Assembly (NCBI RefSeq): GCF_015291665.1
Contig: NZ_CP030048.1
Coordinates: 1,178,001-1,242,000, forward strand
DNA length: 64,000 nt
Source: Bradyrhizobium sp. CCBAU 53338
GTDB taxonomy: Bacteria; Pseudomonadota; Alphaproteobacteria; Rhizobiales; Xanthobacteraceae
Direction of reading: 5' to 3'
Shown here: in pieces, positions 35,913-45,220 of the stretch
Position numbering within the stretch: the first letter of the stretch is position 1
How the letters are laid out: the number at the start of each line of letters is the position of its first letter
Notes under the pieces: generated by a model
What the model was told of the DNA's origin: nothing
Seen by the model: the letters and a program-made list of their open reading frames with translations, nothing else
Databases searched by the model: none
Made by a program: the position numbers and the translations under genes

Positions 35913-37808
35913 ATGACTTCGCGCTCCAAAGCCGCCGTCCGCAAACCAGCCACCAAGACATCCGCAGCCAAGAAATCCGCAGCCAAGACATCGGTAGCCA
36001 AGGCAAAACCCTCCGCAAAGCCTGCGAGCAAGACTGGCAAGCTTCCGGAGTGGAACCTCGCCGATCTCTATTCCGGGATCGATGCGCCGGAAGTGGTGCG
36101 CGATCTCGAGAAGATGGATGCCGATTGCGTCGCGTTCGAGACGGACTACAAGGGCAAGCTCGCAACAGGCACAGCAAAGGAAGATGGCGGAAAATGGCTC
36201 GCGGGAGCCGTGCGACGCTATGAGGCGATCGACGATCTCGCCGGCCGTCTCGGCTCCTATGCCGGTCTCGTCCACGCCGGCGACAGCGTGGACCCCGAGA
36301 TTTCAAAGTTTTACGGCGACGTCTCCGAGCGGCTGACGGCGGCCTCGACCCATCTGCTGTTCTTCGCGCTCGAGCTCAACCGCGTCGATGACGATATTTT
36401 GAACCGCGCGATGCAATCGCCCGAGCTCGCGCATTATCGCCCGTGGATCGAGGACCTGCGCAAGGAGAAGCCGTATCAGCTCGACGACAAGCTCGAGCAG
36501 CTGTTCCTGGAGAAGGCGCAGACCGGTTATTCCGCCTTCAACCGGCTGTTCGACCAGACCATCTCCGGCCTGCGCTTCAAGGTCGGCTCGAAAGAACTGG
36601 CGATCGAGCCGACGCTGAACTTCCTGCAGGACCGCGACGGCGCCAAGCGCAAGGCTGCGGCGGAAGCGCTGGCGAAGACCTTCAAGGCCAATGAGCGCAC
36701 CTTTGCGTTGATCACCAATACGCTCGCGAAGGACAAGGACATCTCCGACCGCTGGCGCGGCTTCAAGGATGTCGCGGATTCGCGTCATCTGAACAATCGC
36801 GTCGAACGCGAGGTGGTGGATGCGCTGGTCGCTTCCGTGCGTGCGGCCTATCCAAGACTGTCGCATCGCTATTACGCGCTGAAGGCGAAGTGGTTCGGCA
36901 AGAAGAAGCTGGCTTATTGGGACCGCAACGCGCCGTTGCCCTTCGCCGCGACCGACGTGATCGGCTGGCCCGATGCGCGGAACATGGTGCTGACGGCCTA
37001 TCGCGGCTTCTCGCCCGAGATGGCTGACATCGCCGAGCGTTTCTTCACCGATCGCTGGATCGATGCACCGGTGCGTCCGGGCAAGGCGCCGGGCGCCTTC
37101 TCGCATCCGACCACGCCGTCGGCTCACCCTTACGTGCTCATGAACTACCAGGGCAAGCCGCGCGACGTGATGACGCTAGCCCATGAACTCGGCCACGGCG
37201 TGCACCAGGTGCTGGCGGCCAAGAACGGCGCGCTGATGGCGCCGACGCCGCTGACGCTGGCGGAGACCGCGAGCGTGTTCGGCGAGATGCTGACGTTCCG
37301 GAGGTTGCTGGCACAGACCAAGAGCCCGAAGCAGCGCCAGGCACTGCTCGCCGGCAAGGTCGAGGACATGATCAATACCGTGGTGCGGCAAATCGCGTTC
37401 TATTCCTTCGAGCGCGCCGTCCACACCGAGCGCAAGAACGGCGAACTGACCGCGACGCGGCTCGGCGAACTCTGGCTGTCGGTGCAGGGCGAGAGCCTGG
37501 GCCCGGCGATCGAGATCAAGGCGGGCTACGAGAACTACTGGATGTACATCCCGCACTTCATCCACTCGCCGTTCTACGTCTATGCTTACGCCTTCGGCGA
37601 TTGCCTCGTGAACTCGCTCTATGCGGTCTACGAGAACGCGGCGAAGGGCTTTGCCGAGCGCTATCTCGACATGCTCGCCGCCGGCGGTACCAAGCACTAT
37701 TCGGAGCTGCTGCGGCCGTTCGGGCTCGATGCCAAGGACCCGAAGTTCTGGGACCGCGGGCTGAGCGTCATCGCCGGCATGATCGACGAGCTTGAAGCGA
37801 TGAGCTGA
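35913..37808 (+). CDS. M3-family oligoendopeptidase F
   Basis: A 631-residue zinc peptidase that cuts oligopeptides in the cytoplasm. The first 40 residues are a Lys/Ala/Ser/Thr-rich tail (KKSAAKTSVAKAKPSAKPAS) absent from most family members. The M3 core follows from LPEWNLADLYSGIDAPEV. The zinc site is LAHELGHGVHQ with HELGH at 424-428; ETASVFGEML supplies the third ligand glutamate. The length without the tail is usual. It is divergent from the regulator gene. Confidence 0.93.
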   Translation: MTSRSKAAVRKPATKTSAAKKSAAKTSVAKAKPSAKPASKTGKLPEWNLADLYSGIDAPEVVRDLEKMDADCVAFETDYKGKLATGTAKEDGGKWLAGAVRRYEAIDDLAGRLGSYAGLVHAGDSVDPEISKFYGDVSERLTAASTHLLFFALELNRVDDDILNRAMQSPELAHYRPWIEDLRKEKPYQLDDKLEQLFLEKAQTGYSAFNRLFDQTISGLRFKVGSKELAIEPTLNFLQDRDGAKRKAAAEALAKTFKANERTFALITNTLAKDKDISDRWRGFKDVADSRHLNNRVEREVVDALVASVRAAYPRLSHRYYALKAKWFGKKKLAYWDRNAPLPFAATDVIGWPDARNMVLTAYRGFSPEMADIAERFFTDRWIDAPVRPGKAPGAFSHPTTPSAHPYVLMNYQGKPRDVMTLAHELGHGVHQVLAAKNGALMAPTPLTLAETASVFGEMLTFRRLLAQTKSPKQRQALLAGKVEDMINTVVRQIAFYSFERAVHTERKNGELTATRLGELWLSVQGESLGPAIEIKAGYENYWMYIPHFIHSPFYVYAYAFGDCLVNSLYAVYENAAKGFAERYLDMLAAGGTKHYSELLRPFGLDAKDPKFWDRGLSVIAGMIDELEAMS

Positions 37809-38017
37809 GGGCGCGCAACTGCCCGGATTTAGGGCAGCGGCGGTGCCTTGTATGTGTTGAACCACGGTTCAGCAAAGCAAATCCGGCGCGCGGGATCCGC
37901 GATAATCGGGATTCCAAATGAGCCTATTTGCTGGAAATCCGCGCTTCGGTGCCGTTGCCCTGCTCGAAGGTTTAAGGTATCCCAGCCGAGGAATTCGACT
38001 TTCGACTGGGGACATCC

Positions 38018-38170
38018 ATGGCAGATCATAGCGAAGTTGCGTACAGCACCGCAGATGGCAACGACTACGTTGCTCACGAGCAGACCTACGAGGGCTTCAT
38101 CAAGCTGGTCAAGTACGGCACGGCGTCGGTTGCGCTGATCGTGATTCTGATGGCGATCTTCCTCACCTGA
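38018..38170 (+). CDS. aa3-type cytochrome c oxidase subunit IV
   Basis: A 50-residue membrane protein. A polar N-terminus (MADHSEVAYSTADGNDYVAH) is followed by EQTYEGFIKLVKYGTA and a single transmembrane helix (SVALIVILMAIFLT). This pattern matches the small bacterial aa3 oxidase subunit IV (COX4_pro_2). Such genes often lie before the transhydrogenase genes in Bradyrhizobium and relatives, as here, rather than with the ctaCDE genes. Its job in the oxidase is accessory. Confidence 0.85.
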   Translation: MADHSEVAYSTADGNDYVAHEQTYEGFIKLVKYGTASVALIVILMAIFLT

Positions 38171-38312
38171 AGCGACTTCGGCGGCTGCCTCCATCTGCGG
38201 CGGCAGCTGCCCACAAAATTTGCAAACAAGCCGGTTCCAAAGCCGGTATGCAACGTTGCGGGAGTAACGCTACTTTTTTGTGCGTGCGCTGTCCCGCGCC
38301 GCCGGAGGACCT

Positions 38313-39440
38313 ATGAAGATCGCCGTTGCCAAGGAAATTGATCCGTCAGAGCCGCGTGTCGCGGCTTCGCCTGATACGGTGAAGAAGTTCAAGGCGCTGG
38401 GCGCCGAGATTGCCGTCGAGCCGGGCGCGGGCATCAAGTCGGGCCTCCCCGATTCCGAATTCACCGCGGTGGGCGCAACCGTCAGCGCCGATGCGCTGAA
38501 GGATGCCGACATCGTCATCAAGGTGAAGCGTCCCGAAGCCTCCGAGCTTTCGCAATACAAGCGCGGTGCGCTCGTCATCGCCATCATGGATCCCTACGGC
38601 AACGAGGCCGCGCTGAAGGCGATGGCCGATGCAGGCGTCTCCGCCTTCGCGATGGAATTGATGCCGCGCATCACCCGCGCACAGGTGATGGACGTGCTGT
38701 CCTCGCAGGCGAACCTCGCCGGCTACCGGGCCGTGATCGAGGGCGCCGAAGCCTTCGGCCGTGCCTTCCCGATGATGATGACCGCGGCCGGCACCGTGCC
38801 CGCCGCAAAGGTGTTCGTGATGGGCGTCGGCGTTGCCGGCCTCCAGGCGATCGCGACTGCGCGCCGTCTCGGCGCCGTCGTCACCGCGACCGACGTGCGC
38901 CCGGCCACGAAGGAGCAGGTGGAATCGCTCGGCGCAAAGTTCCTCGCCGTCGAGGACGAGGAATTCAAGAACGCGCAGACCGCCGGCGGCTACGCCAAGG
39001 AAATGTCCAAGGAGTACCAGGCCAAGCAGGCCGCGCTGACCGCCGAACACATCAAGAAGCAGGACATCGTCATCACCACTGCGCTGATCCCGGGCCGGCC
39101 CGCGCCGAAGCTCGTCTCCGGCGAGATGGTCAAGTCGATGAAGCCCGGTTCGGTGCTGGTCGATCTCGCCGTCGAGCGCGGCGGCAATGTCGAGGGCGCC
39201 AGGGCCGGTGAGGTCGTCGAGACAGATGGCATCAAGATCGTCGGCTATACCAACGTCGCCGGCCGCGTCGCGGCCTCCGCCTCCAGCCTCTACGCACGCA
39301 ATCTGTTCTCCTTCATCGAGACCATGGTCGACAAGAAAGAGAAGAAGCTCGCCGTCAACTGGGACGACGAACTCGTCAAGGCCACCGCGCTGACCAAGGA
39401 CGGCGCCGTGATCCACCCGAACTTCCAGCCGAAGGCGTAA
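38313..39440 (+). CDS. pntAa: NAD(P) transhydrogenase subunit alpha part 1
   Basis: A 375-residue peripheral subunit (domain I) that binds NAD(H). It starts [20 protein letters not shown], then has the alanine-dehydrogenase-like fold, with the dinucleotide motif [20 protein letters not shown] and [40 protein letters not shown] is conserved. GGAGG precedes the ATG at 38313. The three-part split (pntAa, pntAb, pntB) is that of Rhodospirillum and other alphaproteobacteria. The enzyme makes NADPH using the proton gradient. Confidence 0.96.
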   Translation: MKIAVAKEIDPSEPRVAASPDTVKKFKALGAEIAVEPGAGIKSGLPDSEFTAVGATVSADALKDADIVIKVKRPEASELSQYKRGALVIAIMDPYGNEAALKAMADAGVSAFAMELMPRITRAQVMDVLSSQANLAGYRAVIEGAEAFGRAFPMMMTAAGTVPAAKVFVMGVGVAGLQAIATARRLGAVVTATDVRPATKEQVESLGAKFLAVEDEEFKNAQTAGGYAKEMSKEYQAKQAALTAEHIKKQDIVITTALIPGRPAPKLVSGEMVKSMKPGSVLVDLAVERGGNVEGARAGEVVETDGIKIVGYTNVAGRVAASASSLYARNLFSFIETMVDKKEKKLAVNWDDELVKATALTKDGAVIHPNFQPKA

Positions 39441-39451
39441 GGAGATCCGTC

Positions 39452-39769
39452 ATGGAGCATGCTGCACAGGTCGTAGACCCCTTCATTTTCCGGCTGTCGA
39501 TCTTCGTTCTCGCCGTCTTCGTCGGCTATTTCGTGGTGTGGTCGGTGACGCCGGCGCTGCATACGCCGCTGATGAGCGTCACCAATGCGATCTCGTCGGT
39601 GATCGTGGTCGGCGCGCTGCTCGCCGGCGGCGTCGCCAACGTCTCGAGCGGTTCGGGCTGGGCGCGCGCCTTCGGTTTCGTCGCGCTGATCTTTGCCTGC
39701 ATCAACATCTTCGGCGGCTTCCTTGTCACCCAGCGCATGCTGGCGATGTACAAGAAGAAGTCGAAGTAA
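39452..39769 (+). CDS. pntAb: NAD(P) transhydrogenase subunit alpha part 2
   Basis: A 105-residue membrane subunit with three to four transmembrane helices ([58 protein letters not shown]). The loop [17 protein letters not shown] is the conserved start of domain II. It lies 11 bases after pntAa and 39 bases before pntB, in one operon. Confidence 0.95.
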   Translation: MEHAAQVVDPFIFRLSIFVLAVFVGYFVVWSVTPALHTPLMSVTNAISSVIVVGALLAGGVANVSSGSGWARAFGFVALIFACINIFGGFLVTQRMLAMYKKKSK

Positions 39770-39808
39770 GCGGCCACCTCGGGCTGATGGGATCAATGGG
39801 GACCTGAG

Positions 39809-41206
39809 ATGAGCGCTAACCTCTCTGCATTGTTGTATCTCGTGGCGGGGGTGCTGTTCATCCTGTCGCTGCGCGGACTTTCGAGCCCGGCGTCGTCGCG
39901 CCAGGGCAATCTGTTCGGCATGATCGGCATGGCGATCGCGGTCGCCACGACCCTGGCCAACCATCCGCCGGCCGACGGTCTCGCCTGGGTGCTGGTGATT
40001 GTCGGCATCGCCATCGGCGCTGCAATTGGCGCGGTCATCGCACGCCGCGTGCCGATGACGTCGATGCCGGAACTGGTCGCCGCCTTCCACTCCCTGGTCG
40101 GCATGGCCGCCGTGCTGGTCGCCGCCGGCGCGTTCTACGCGCCCGAGGCCTTCGATATCGGTACTCCCGGCAACATCCATTCGCAGAGCCTGGTCGAAAT
40201 GTCGCTCGGCGTCGCCATCGGCGCGCTGACCTTCACCGGCTCGGTGATCGCGTTCCTGAAGCTGTCCGCACGCATGAGCGGCGCGCCGATCATCCTGCCG
40301 CTCCGCCACGTCATCAACATCGGTCTTGCGATCGCGCTCGTCGTCTTCATCGTCGGGCTGGTGATGTCCGGCAGCGCGTTCGACTTCTGGATGATCGTCA
40401 TCCTGGCGCTGGCGCTCGGCGTGCTCATGATCATCCCGATCGGCGGCGCCGACATGCCGGTCGTGATCTCGATGCTGAACTCCTATTCCGGCTGGGCCGC
40501 GGCCGGCATCGGCTTCACGCTCGGCAATTCGGCGCTGATCATCACCGGCGCGCTGGTCGGCTCGTCCGGTGCGATCCTGTCCTACATCATGTGCCACGCG
40601 ATGAACCGGTCCTTCATCTCGGTCATCCTCGGCGGCTTCGGCGGCGAGACGGCGGCGGCCGGCGGCGGCACCGGCGAGCAGAAGCCCGCCAAGCTCGGCT
40701 CGGCCGACGATGCGGCCTTCATCATGAAGAACGCCTCCAAGGTCATCATCGTGCCCGGCTACGGCATGGCGGTGGCGCAGGCCCAGCACGCGCTGCGCGA
40801 AATGGCCGACATGCTGAAGAAGGAAGGCGTCGAGGTGAAGTACGCCATTCACCCGGTCGCGGGCCGCATGCCCGGTCACATGAACGTGCTGCTGGCCGAA
40901 GCCAACGTGCCCTATGACGAGGTGTTCGAGCTCGAGGACATCAACTCCGAATTCGCGCAGGCCGACATCGCCTTCGTGATCGGCGCCAACGACGTCACCA
41001 ACCCGGCGGCCGAAGAGGACAAGACCTCGCCGATCTACGGCATGCCCGTGCTCCAGGTCTGGAAGGCCGGCACCGTGATGTTCATCAAGCGGTCGCTGGC
41101 CTCCGGTTATGCCGGCATCGACAATCCGCTGTTCTACCGCGACAACACCATGATGCTGCTCGGCGACGCCAAGAAGGTCACCGAGAACATCGTCAAGGCG
41201 ATGTAA
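39809..41206 (+). CDS. pntB: NAD(P) transhydrogenase subunit beta
   Basis: A 465-residue subunit. The first 270 residues carry about nine transmembrane helices of the proton channel (GNLFGMIGMAIAVATTLANH; AAFHSLVGMAAVLVAA). The last 190 residues are the NADP(H)-binding domain III: VIIVPGYGMAVAQAQHALRE, HPVAGRMPGHMNVLLAEANV, FVIGANDVTNPAAEEDKTSP, KRSLASGYAGIDNPLFY. All blocks are normal. It is the final gene of the operon. Confidence 0.97.
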   Translation: MSANLSALLYLVAGVLFILSLRGLSSPASSRQGNLFGMIGMAIAVATTLANHPPADGLAWVLVIVGIAIGAAIGAVIARRVPMTSMPELVAAFHSLVGMAAVLVAAGAFYAPEAFDIGTPGNIHSQSLVEMSLGVAIGALTFTGSVIAFLKLSARMSGAPIILPLRHVINIGLAIALVVFIVGLVMSGSAFDFWMIVILALALGVLMIIPIGGADMPVVISMLNSYSGWAAAGIGFTLGNSALIITGALVGSSGAILSYIMCHAMNRSFISVILGGFGGETAAAGGGTGEQKPAKLGSADDAAFIMKNASKVIIVPGYGMAVAQAQHALREMADMLKKEGVEVKYAIHPVAGRMPGHMNVLLAEANVPYDEVFELEDINSEFAQADIAFVIGANDVTNPAAEEDKTSPIYGMPVLQVWKAGTVMFIKRSLASGYAGIDNPLFYRDNTMMLLGDAKKVTENIVKAM

Positions 41207-41229
41207 GCGGCGAGAACTCCCCTCGTATG

Positions 41230-41254
41230 GCACGCCGCTGATGCAGCGGCGTGC
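41230..41254. terminator. Hairpin after pntB
   Basis: GCACGCCGCT pairs with AGCGGCGTGC (10 bp, loop GATGC), starting 24 bases after the pntB stop. No T-tract follows, so it may protect the mRNA end or end transcription only weakly. Confidence 0.5.
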
Positions 41255-41436
41255 GGCAATCCTACCGGCGCATCGCGCGCGCCACAGTGCCGCTGCCGAT
41301 CATGCACGGCAGTGAGGGACGGGCCCTCCAGGTCGCGGTCACGAAAACCGCGCGACAATTCATCAACGGCTCCTGAGGGCTGACGCGCGCGATCTTCTCG
41401 CGCATAATCGGTCGGCCCAACGAAGGAATCGCCTGC

Positions 41437-42534
41437 ATGAGCGCACACGGACCGATGCCGCGGTCATCCTGGATCTTTCCCGCTCTGGCGGTGCTGCTGT
41501 TCCTGATCGTCACCGTGACCGGCTACGGCTTCACCCTGTCGGTCGGCGGCGGCCTGTTCGCGGTCGTCCTGCTGGTGATCCTGTTCGGCACCGTGTTTGC
41601 GGCCGTGCATCATTCCGAGGTGATCGCGGAGCGGATCGGCGAGCCCTTCGGCACGCTGCTGCTCACGCTCGCGGTGACCATCATCGAGGTCGCGCTGATC
41701 ACCACGATCATGCTCGGCGACAAGCCTGCCCCGACGCTTGCGCGCGACACCGTGTTCGCGGTGGTGATGATCGTCTGCAACGGGCTCGTCGGCCTCTGCG
41801 TCTTTATCGGCGGGCTGCGCTACCGCGAGCAGGGTTTTCAGCTCTCCGGCGCCAACGTCTATCTCAGCGTGCTGATTGCGCTCGCGACGCTGACGCTGAT
41901 CATGCCCAACTACACGCTGACGACGCCGGGGCCGGTCTATTCGACGCTTCAGCTCGGCTTCGTCGACCTCGTGACCATCGTGCTTTATGGCGTTTTCCTC
42001 TACACCCAGATGGTCCTGCACAAGGACTATTTCGTTCATGAGCGGGCTGAGGGCGAGAGCGGGGGCGCCCATTTGTCCGGCAAGATGCTGGCGCTGAGCA
42101 TCGCGCTGCTCCTGATCTCGCTTCTGGCCGTCGTGCTGCTTGCCAAGAAATTCTCGCTGGTGGTGGACGCCGTCGCCGACAGGATCGGTGCGCCGCCGGC
42201 GTTTGCGGGCCTTCTGGTCGCGCTCCTGATCCTGATGCCGGAGGGTGTTTCCGCGATCGCGGCGGCGCGCAAGAACGACCTCCAGAAGAGCATCAACCTG
42301 GCGCTCGGGTCCTCGCTGGCCACCATCGGCCTCACGATCCCGGCAGTCGGGCTCGCAACCTACGTGATCGACCAGCCGCTGGTGCTGGGGCTCAATCCCC
42401 AGAACACGGCGTTGCTGTTTCTGACATTCTTGTTGAGCATGCTGACCTTCGGCACCGGCAGGACCAATGTCCTGTTCGGGCTGGTCCATATGGTGGTATT
42501 TGCAGTCTACGCGTTCATGGTGTTCGTTCCCTGA
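41437..42534 (+). CDS. Ca2+/H+ antiporter (ChaA-like)
   Basis: A 365-residue inner-membrane protein of the CaCA (cation/Ca2+ exchanger) superfamily with about ten to eleven transmembrane helices. The two alpha-repeat motifs are visible: GEPFGTLLLTLAVTIIEVAL and the second around LVALLILMPEGVSAIAAARK with LALGSSLATIGLTIPAVG. The acidic residues in TIIEVAL and LMPEGVSA are the cation ligands. A ChaA-like role in Ca2+ (or Na+/K+) export is expected. A single-gene unit. Confidence 0.88.
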   Translation: MSAHGPMPRSSWIFPALAVLLFLIVTVTGYGFTLSVGGGLFAVVLLVILFGTVFAAVHHSEVIAERIGEPFGTLLLTLAVTIIEVALITTIMLGDKPAPTLARDTVFAVVMIVCNGLVGLCVFIGGLRYREQGFQLSGANVYLSVLIALATLTLIMPNYTLTTPGPVYSTLQLGFVDLVTIVLYGVFLYTQMVLHKDYFVHERAEGESGGAHLSGKMLALSIALLLISLLAVVLLAKKFSLVVDAVADRIGAPPAFAGLLVALLILMPEGVSAIAAARKNDLQKSINLALGSSLATIGLTIPAVGLATYVIDQPLVLGLNPQNTALLFLTFLLSMLTFGTGRTNVLFGLVHMVVFAVYAFMVFVP

Positions 42535-42558
42535 ACCGATTGCCCGAGAGAGGTTCTG

Positions 42559-42843
42559 ATGCTTGCCGCCAAATCCGAGGTTCAGGTCGACAACGAACAG
42601 GTCCGGGTAACCGAATGGCGGCTTGCCCCGGGCAGCGCGACCGGGCATCACACCCACGGCATGGACTACGTGATCGTTCCCGTCGTGGCCGGCGAAATGA
42701 CCATCGTGGCGCCCGGCGGCGAGCGCACCAAGGCGCAGCTTGCGGCCGGAAAATCCTACTTCCGCAAGGCCGGCGTCCAACACGACGTACTTAACGAAAC
42801 CTCAACCGAGATCGTGTTCCTTGAGATTGAGCTGAAGCCGTAA
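42559..42843 (+). CDS. Small cupin-domain protein
   Basis: A 94-residue single-domain cupin. Cupin motif 1 appears as WRLAPGSATGHHTHGMDYVI with the metal-binding His residues HHTHG; motif 2 as AGKSYFRKAGVQHDVLNETS with the final His. The substrate cannot be inferred. AGAGAGG precedes the ATG. It lies 24 bases after the antiporter gene on the same strand, so co-transcription is possible. Confidence 0.88.
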   Translation: MLAAKSEVQVDNEQVRVTEWRLAPGSATGHHTHGMDYVIVPVVAGEMTIVAPGGERTKAQLAAGKSYFRKAGVQHDVLNETSTEIVFLEIELKP

Positions 42844-42936
42844 GGCACGCGTAGCCTTTGCCATCGATCCGTCGCAGTTGATCCCTTACAATGCCCCAAA
42901 GTTCCCGCATCAGATCGCGCGGGGAGTGGCCGAGAA

Positions 42937-43854
42937 ATGCTGAAATACCTCGCTAAAATCTCGATGGATATTTTCCCCTCGGTGCTCGCGACGATCATCG
43001 GGGCCTACATCGTTAACCACTACATCAACGCCAAGCCGGCGGCGGATACGCCAGCCGCGGTGGTGGCGCCTGCCAATGCCGGCAAGAAGCCCGCAGATGT
43101 GGCCAATCTCCCGGCCCCCGGCGTGAAGGCCAGGGGCGTCTCCGAGAAGAGCATTTCCGACAAGAGCGCGACGGACAAGCTGGCGGCCGAGAAGCCCGGC
43201 GAGACCAAGGCTGCGGACGAGGCCCCTTCTCACGGCCGTACCCCGGCGCATGAGAAGGCGGTTGCCAAGACCTCCCCAGTCGCGCCCACTCCGGCAGCGC
43301 CGGTGGTCGAAGCCAATTCGGCGTCGGCCGTCGCATCTCCGGCTGTGACCCCCGACGCCAACGATCTGGCGCGGGCCGCCATCGAGCGCCTGCGCAAGTC
43401 GCCTGAGGGCAAGGCCGCTGAGAAGGCCGCTGAGGCCAAATCCGAAATCAAGCCTGTCGAGGTCAAGGCCGCCGAGAGGCCGCCGGAGCCTGCGGTGCAG
43501 GAAGCTTCCCGTACGCCGGAGGCCCCCCGCGTCATCACTGCAGTGCCGTCGACGGTGCGCCCGCTGCCGCCGCCGATCAATGTGTCGACGCCGTCATCCG
43601 AAACCTTTGGCAATGGCGGCGCGCCGCAGGCGAATTCCCCCTACACGGCCTCGATCGGCAATGACGATCCGAATCGGCTGACGCCGCCGGCGGATATTCC
43701 GGTGCCGATGATTGCGCCGCCGCTCGATCTGCGCGCCGACGCAGGTGCTGCCGCATCCACCCCGCGACCCAAGACCAATGTCGCCGACGAAATGCTGTCG
43801 GGCATGAAGTCGATGTTCCACGCGGTTCTGCCGAAGGGCGCCACCCCCGATTAA
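42937..43854 (+). CDS. Membrane-anchored low-complexity protein
   Basis: A 305-residue protein with one N-terminal transmembrane helix (SMDIFPSVLATIIGAYIVNH) and a long Ala/Pro/Lys/Glu-rich region (residues about 35-290), ending in VADEMLSGMKSMFHAVLPKG. The composition resembles periplasmic linkers such as TolA stalks, but no C-terminal globular domain is seen. The ATG follows GGGGAGTGG at short distance. I do not recognise the family; it may be a scaffold or spacer between inner membrane and periplasm. Confidence 0.75.
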   Translation: MLKYLAKISMDIFPSVLATIIGAYIVNHYINAKPAADTPAAVVAPANAGKKPADVANLPAPGVKARGVSEKSISDKSATDKLAAEKPGETKAADEAPSHGRTPAHEKAVAKTSPVAPTPAAPVVEANSASAVASPAVTPDANDLARAAIERLRKSPEGKAAEKAAEAKSEIKPVEVKAAERPPEPAVQEASRTPEAPRVITAVPSTVRPLPPPINVSTPSSETFGNGGAPQANSPYTASIGNDDPNRLTPPADIPVPMIAPPLDLRADAGAAASTPRPKTNVADEMLSGMKSMFHAVLPKGATPD

Positions 43855-43888
43855 GACGAGGACGGCTGTCAGCGCCGTCCCCAGACTT

Positions 43889-44539
43889 TCAGCCGCCGAC
43901 GCGGGCCAAGCCGTTGCGGGCGGCGTCATCGCGTGGGCGCAGCGCGACGGCCTTGTTGTAGGACGCCGCCGCCTTGGTCTTGTCTCCCAGCCGCTCATAG
44001 GCCTGTCCCCGTGTCGTCCAGACCTGGGCGTTCTGCGGATCGGCCTCGGATGCTTCGTCGAGATCGGCAGCCGCCTCCTTGACCTTGCCAATCGCCAGAT
44101 AGCTGACCGCACGGCCGAGCAGTGGCTCGGCCTTCTGCGGATTGAGTCCGCTTGCGGCACCGAAATCGGCGATTGCGAAGTCGTGCTCGTTGTTGCCCTG
44201 GTAGAGCAGGGCGCGGCCATAGAGCGCCTGCGCGTTGTAGGGATCGAGCGCGACGGCGCGATTGAACTCGTCCAGCGCGGCCTGCGTCTCGCCCGATTTG
44301 ACCAGCGCCTGGGCTTTTGCCGTGTGGGTCTGGGCCTCGGTCACGTTGGCGGCGCTGACGGCGCTATCCGGCGCGGTCGCCGCCGCGGGCGCTTCCTGCG
44401 GCTTATCCTTCTCCGGACCCAGCGAGCCCAGATCGAAGGAGCAGCCGCACAGCGTGATCCCCATCAAGGCCAGCGCGAGCTGCTGGCGCCAGATCTGGCG
44501 CAGCCGCGCCAAGCCGGGCTCGGGGAAAGGGGAGACCAT
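43889..44539 (-). CDS. TPR-repeat lipoprotein
   Basis: A 216-residue lipoprotein. The signal ends in LCGC (lipobox, Cys at about residue 33). Three to four TPR units follow: QALVKSGETQAALDEFNRAV, ALYGRALLYQGNNEHDFAIA, LLGRAVSYLAIGKVKEAAAD and VWTTRGQAYERLGDKTKAAA. It is a likely protein-interaction scaffold in the cell envelope, similar in size to NlpI-like or Tad-associated TPR lipoproteins. The partner is unknown. It is convergent with the low-complexity protein gene. Confidence 0.85.
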   Translation of the reverse strand: MVSPFPEPGLARLRQIWRQQLALALMGITLCGCSFDLGSLGPEKDKPQEAPAAATAPDSAVSAANVTEAQTHTAKAQALVKSGETQAALDEFNRAVALDPYNAQALYGRALLYQGNNEHDFAIADFGAASGLNPQKAEPLLGRAVSYLAIGKVKEAAADLDEASEADPQNAQVWTTRGQAYERLGDKTKAAASYNKAVALRPRDDAARNGLARVGG

Positions 44540-44600
44540 CTACGGTTCGCTCGCGCTGGTGCCGCATCTGTAGTGCCCCGTCCCAGAAAGGCACCGCTCA

Positions 44601-44631
44601 CAAAATAATAACGCGGGCCTGGGGCCCGCGT
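44601..44631 (-). terminator. Rho-independent terminator after rpsU
   Basis: On the minus strand ACGCGGGCC pairs with GGCCCGCGT, then TATTATTTT follows. It lies 34 bases after the rpsU stop. Confidence 0.8.
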
Positions 44632-44664
44632 CATCGAAAACTCAGTCCTGCGCGACCGGCAAAA

Positions 44665-44961
44665 TCAGCGCGGCCCGCGCGGACCTGCACCGGGGCCGCC
44701 ACGGCCACCACGCTCACCGCCGGGGCCGGCGCCGAACACCGGCTTCGGCTTCATCGGCAACAGGCCTTCGCGCTGCAGCTTCTTGCGGGCCAGCTTGCGC
44801 GCACGGCGAACGGCTTCGGCCTTCTCACGAGCCTTCTTCTCGGAGGGCTTCTCGTAGTGACCGCGGAGCTTCATCTCGCGGAAAATGCCCTCGCGCTGCA
44901 TCTTCTTCTTCAGCGCCTTCAGGGCTTGGTCGACATTGTTATCGCGAACGAGAACCTGCAC
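44665..44961 (-). CDS. rpsU: 30S ribosomal protein S21
   Basis: A 98-residue protein. Residues 1-70 form the normal S21 sequence ([20 protein letters not shown], then [20 protein letters not shown]). S21 helps base pairing between the 3' end of 16S rRNA and mRNA. The last 25 residues are a Gly/Arg/Pro-rich extension ([18 protein letters not shown]) absent from E. coli S21 but common in Rhizobiales as far as I recall. A terminator follows. Confidence 0.95.
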   Translation of the reverse strand: MQVLVRDNNVDQALKALKKKMQREGIFREMKLRGHYEKPSEKKAREKAEAVRRARKLARKKLQREGLLPMKPKPVFGAGPGGERGGRGGPGAGPRGPR

Positions 44962-45220
44962 GCGGCATCCTCTTCAGTGGATCGGATTTGAATTCTGGTA
45001 AGTCAAAGGGGATGGCAAAAAGCGCAAGCCCTTAACCTTGAGGGCGCGGATGTATCAGACAAAACCTTGGATGTCCACCGGCCAATCGGGATTTCGGGCC
45101 AAGTTCAGCCATTAAATGCGGCGAAAATGCTCCCTTGCGGCCCTGATTTGGGAGATTTGGCGCCAAGAAGGGCCGCAGCGGACATAGTTCCGGAATCTTT
45201 GAAATCAGGGGAGACGCCGC

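Noticed and set aside
44601..45220. Possible riboswitch or small RNA upstream of aqpZ and rpsU
   Set aside because: Only the rpsU terminator hairpin is visible; no known riboswitch core could be recognised by eye.
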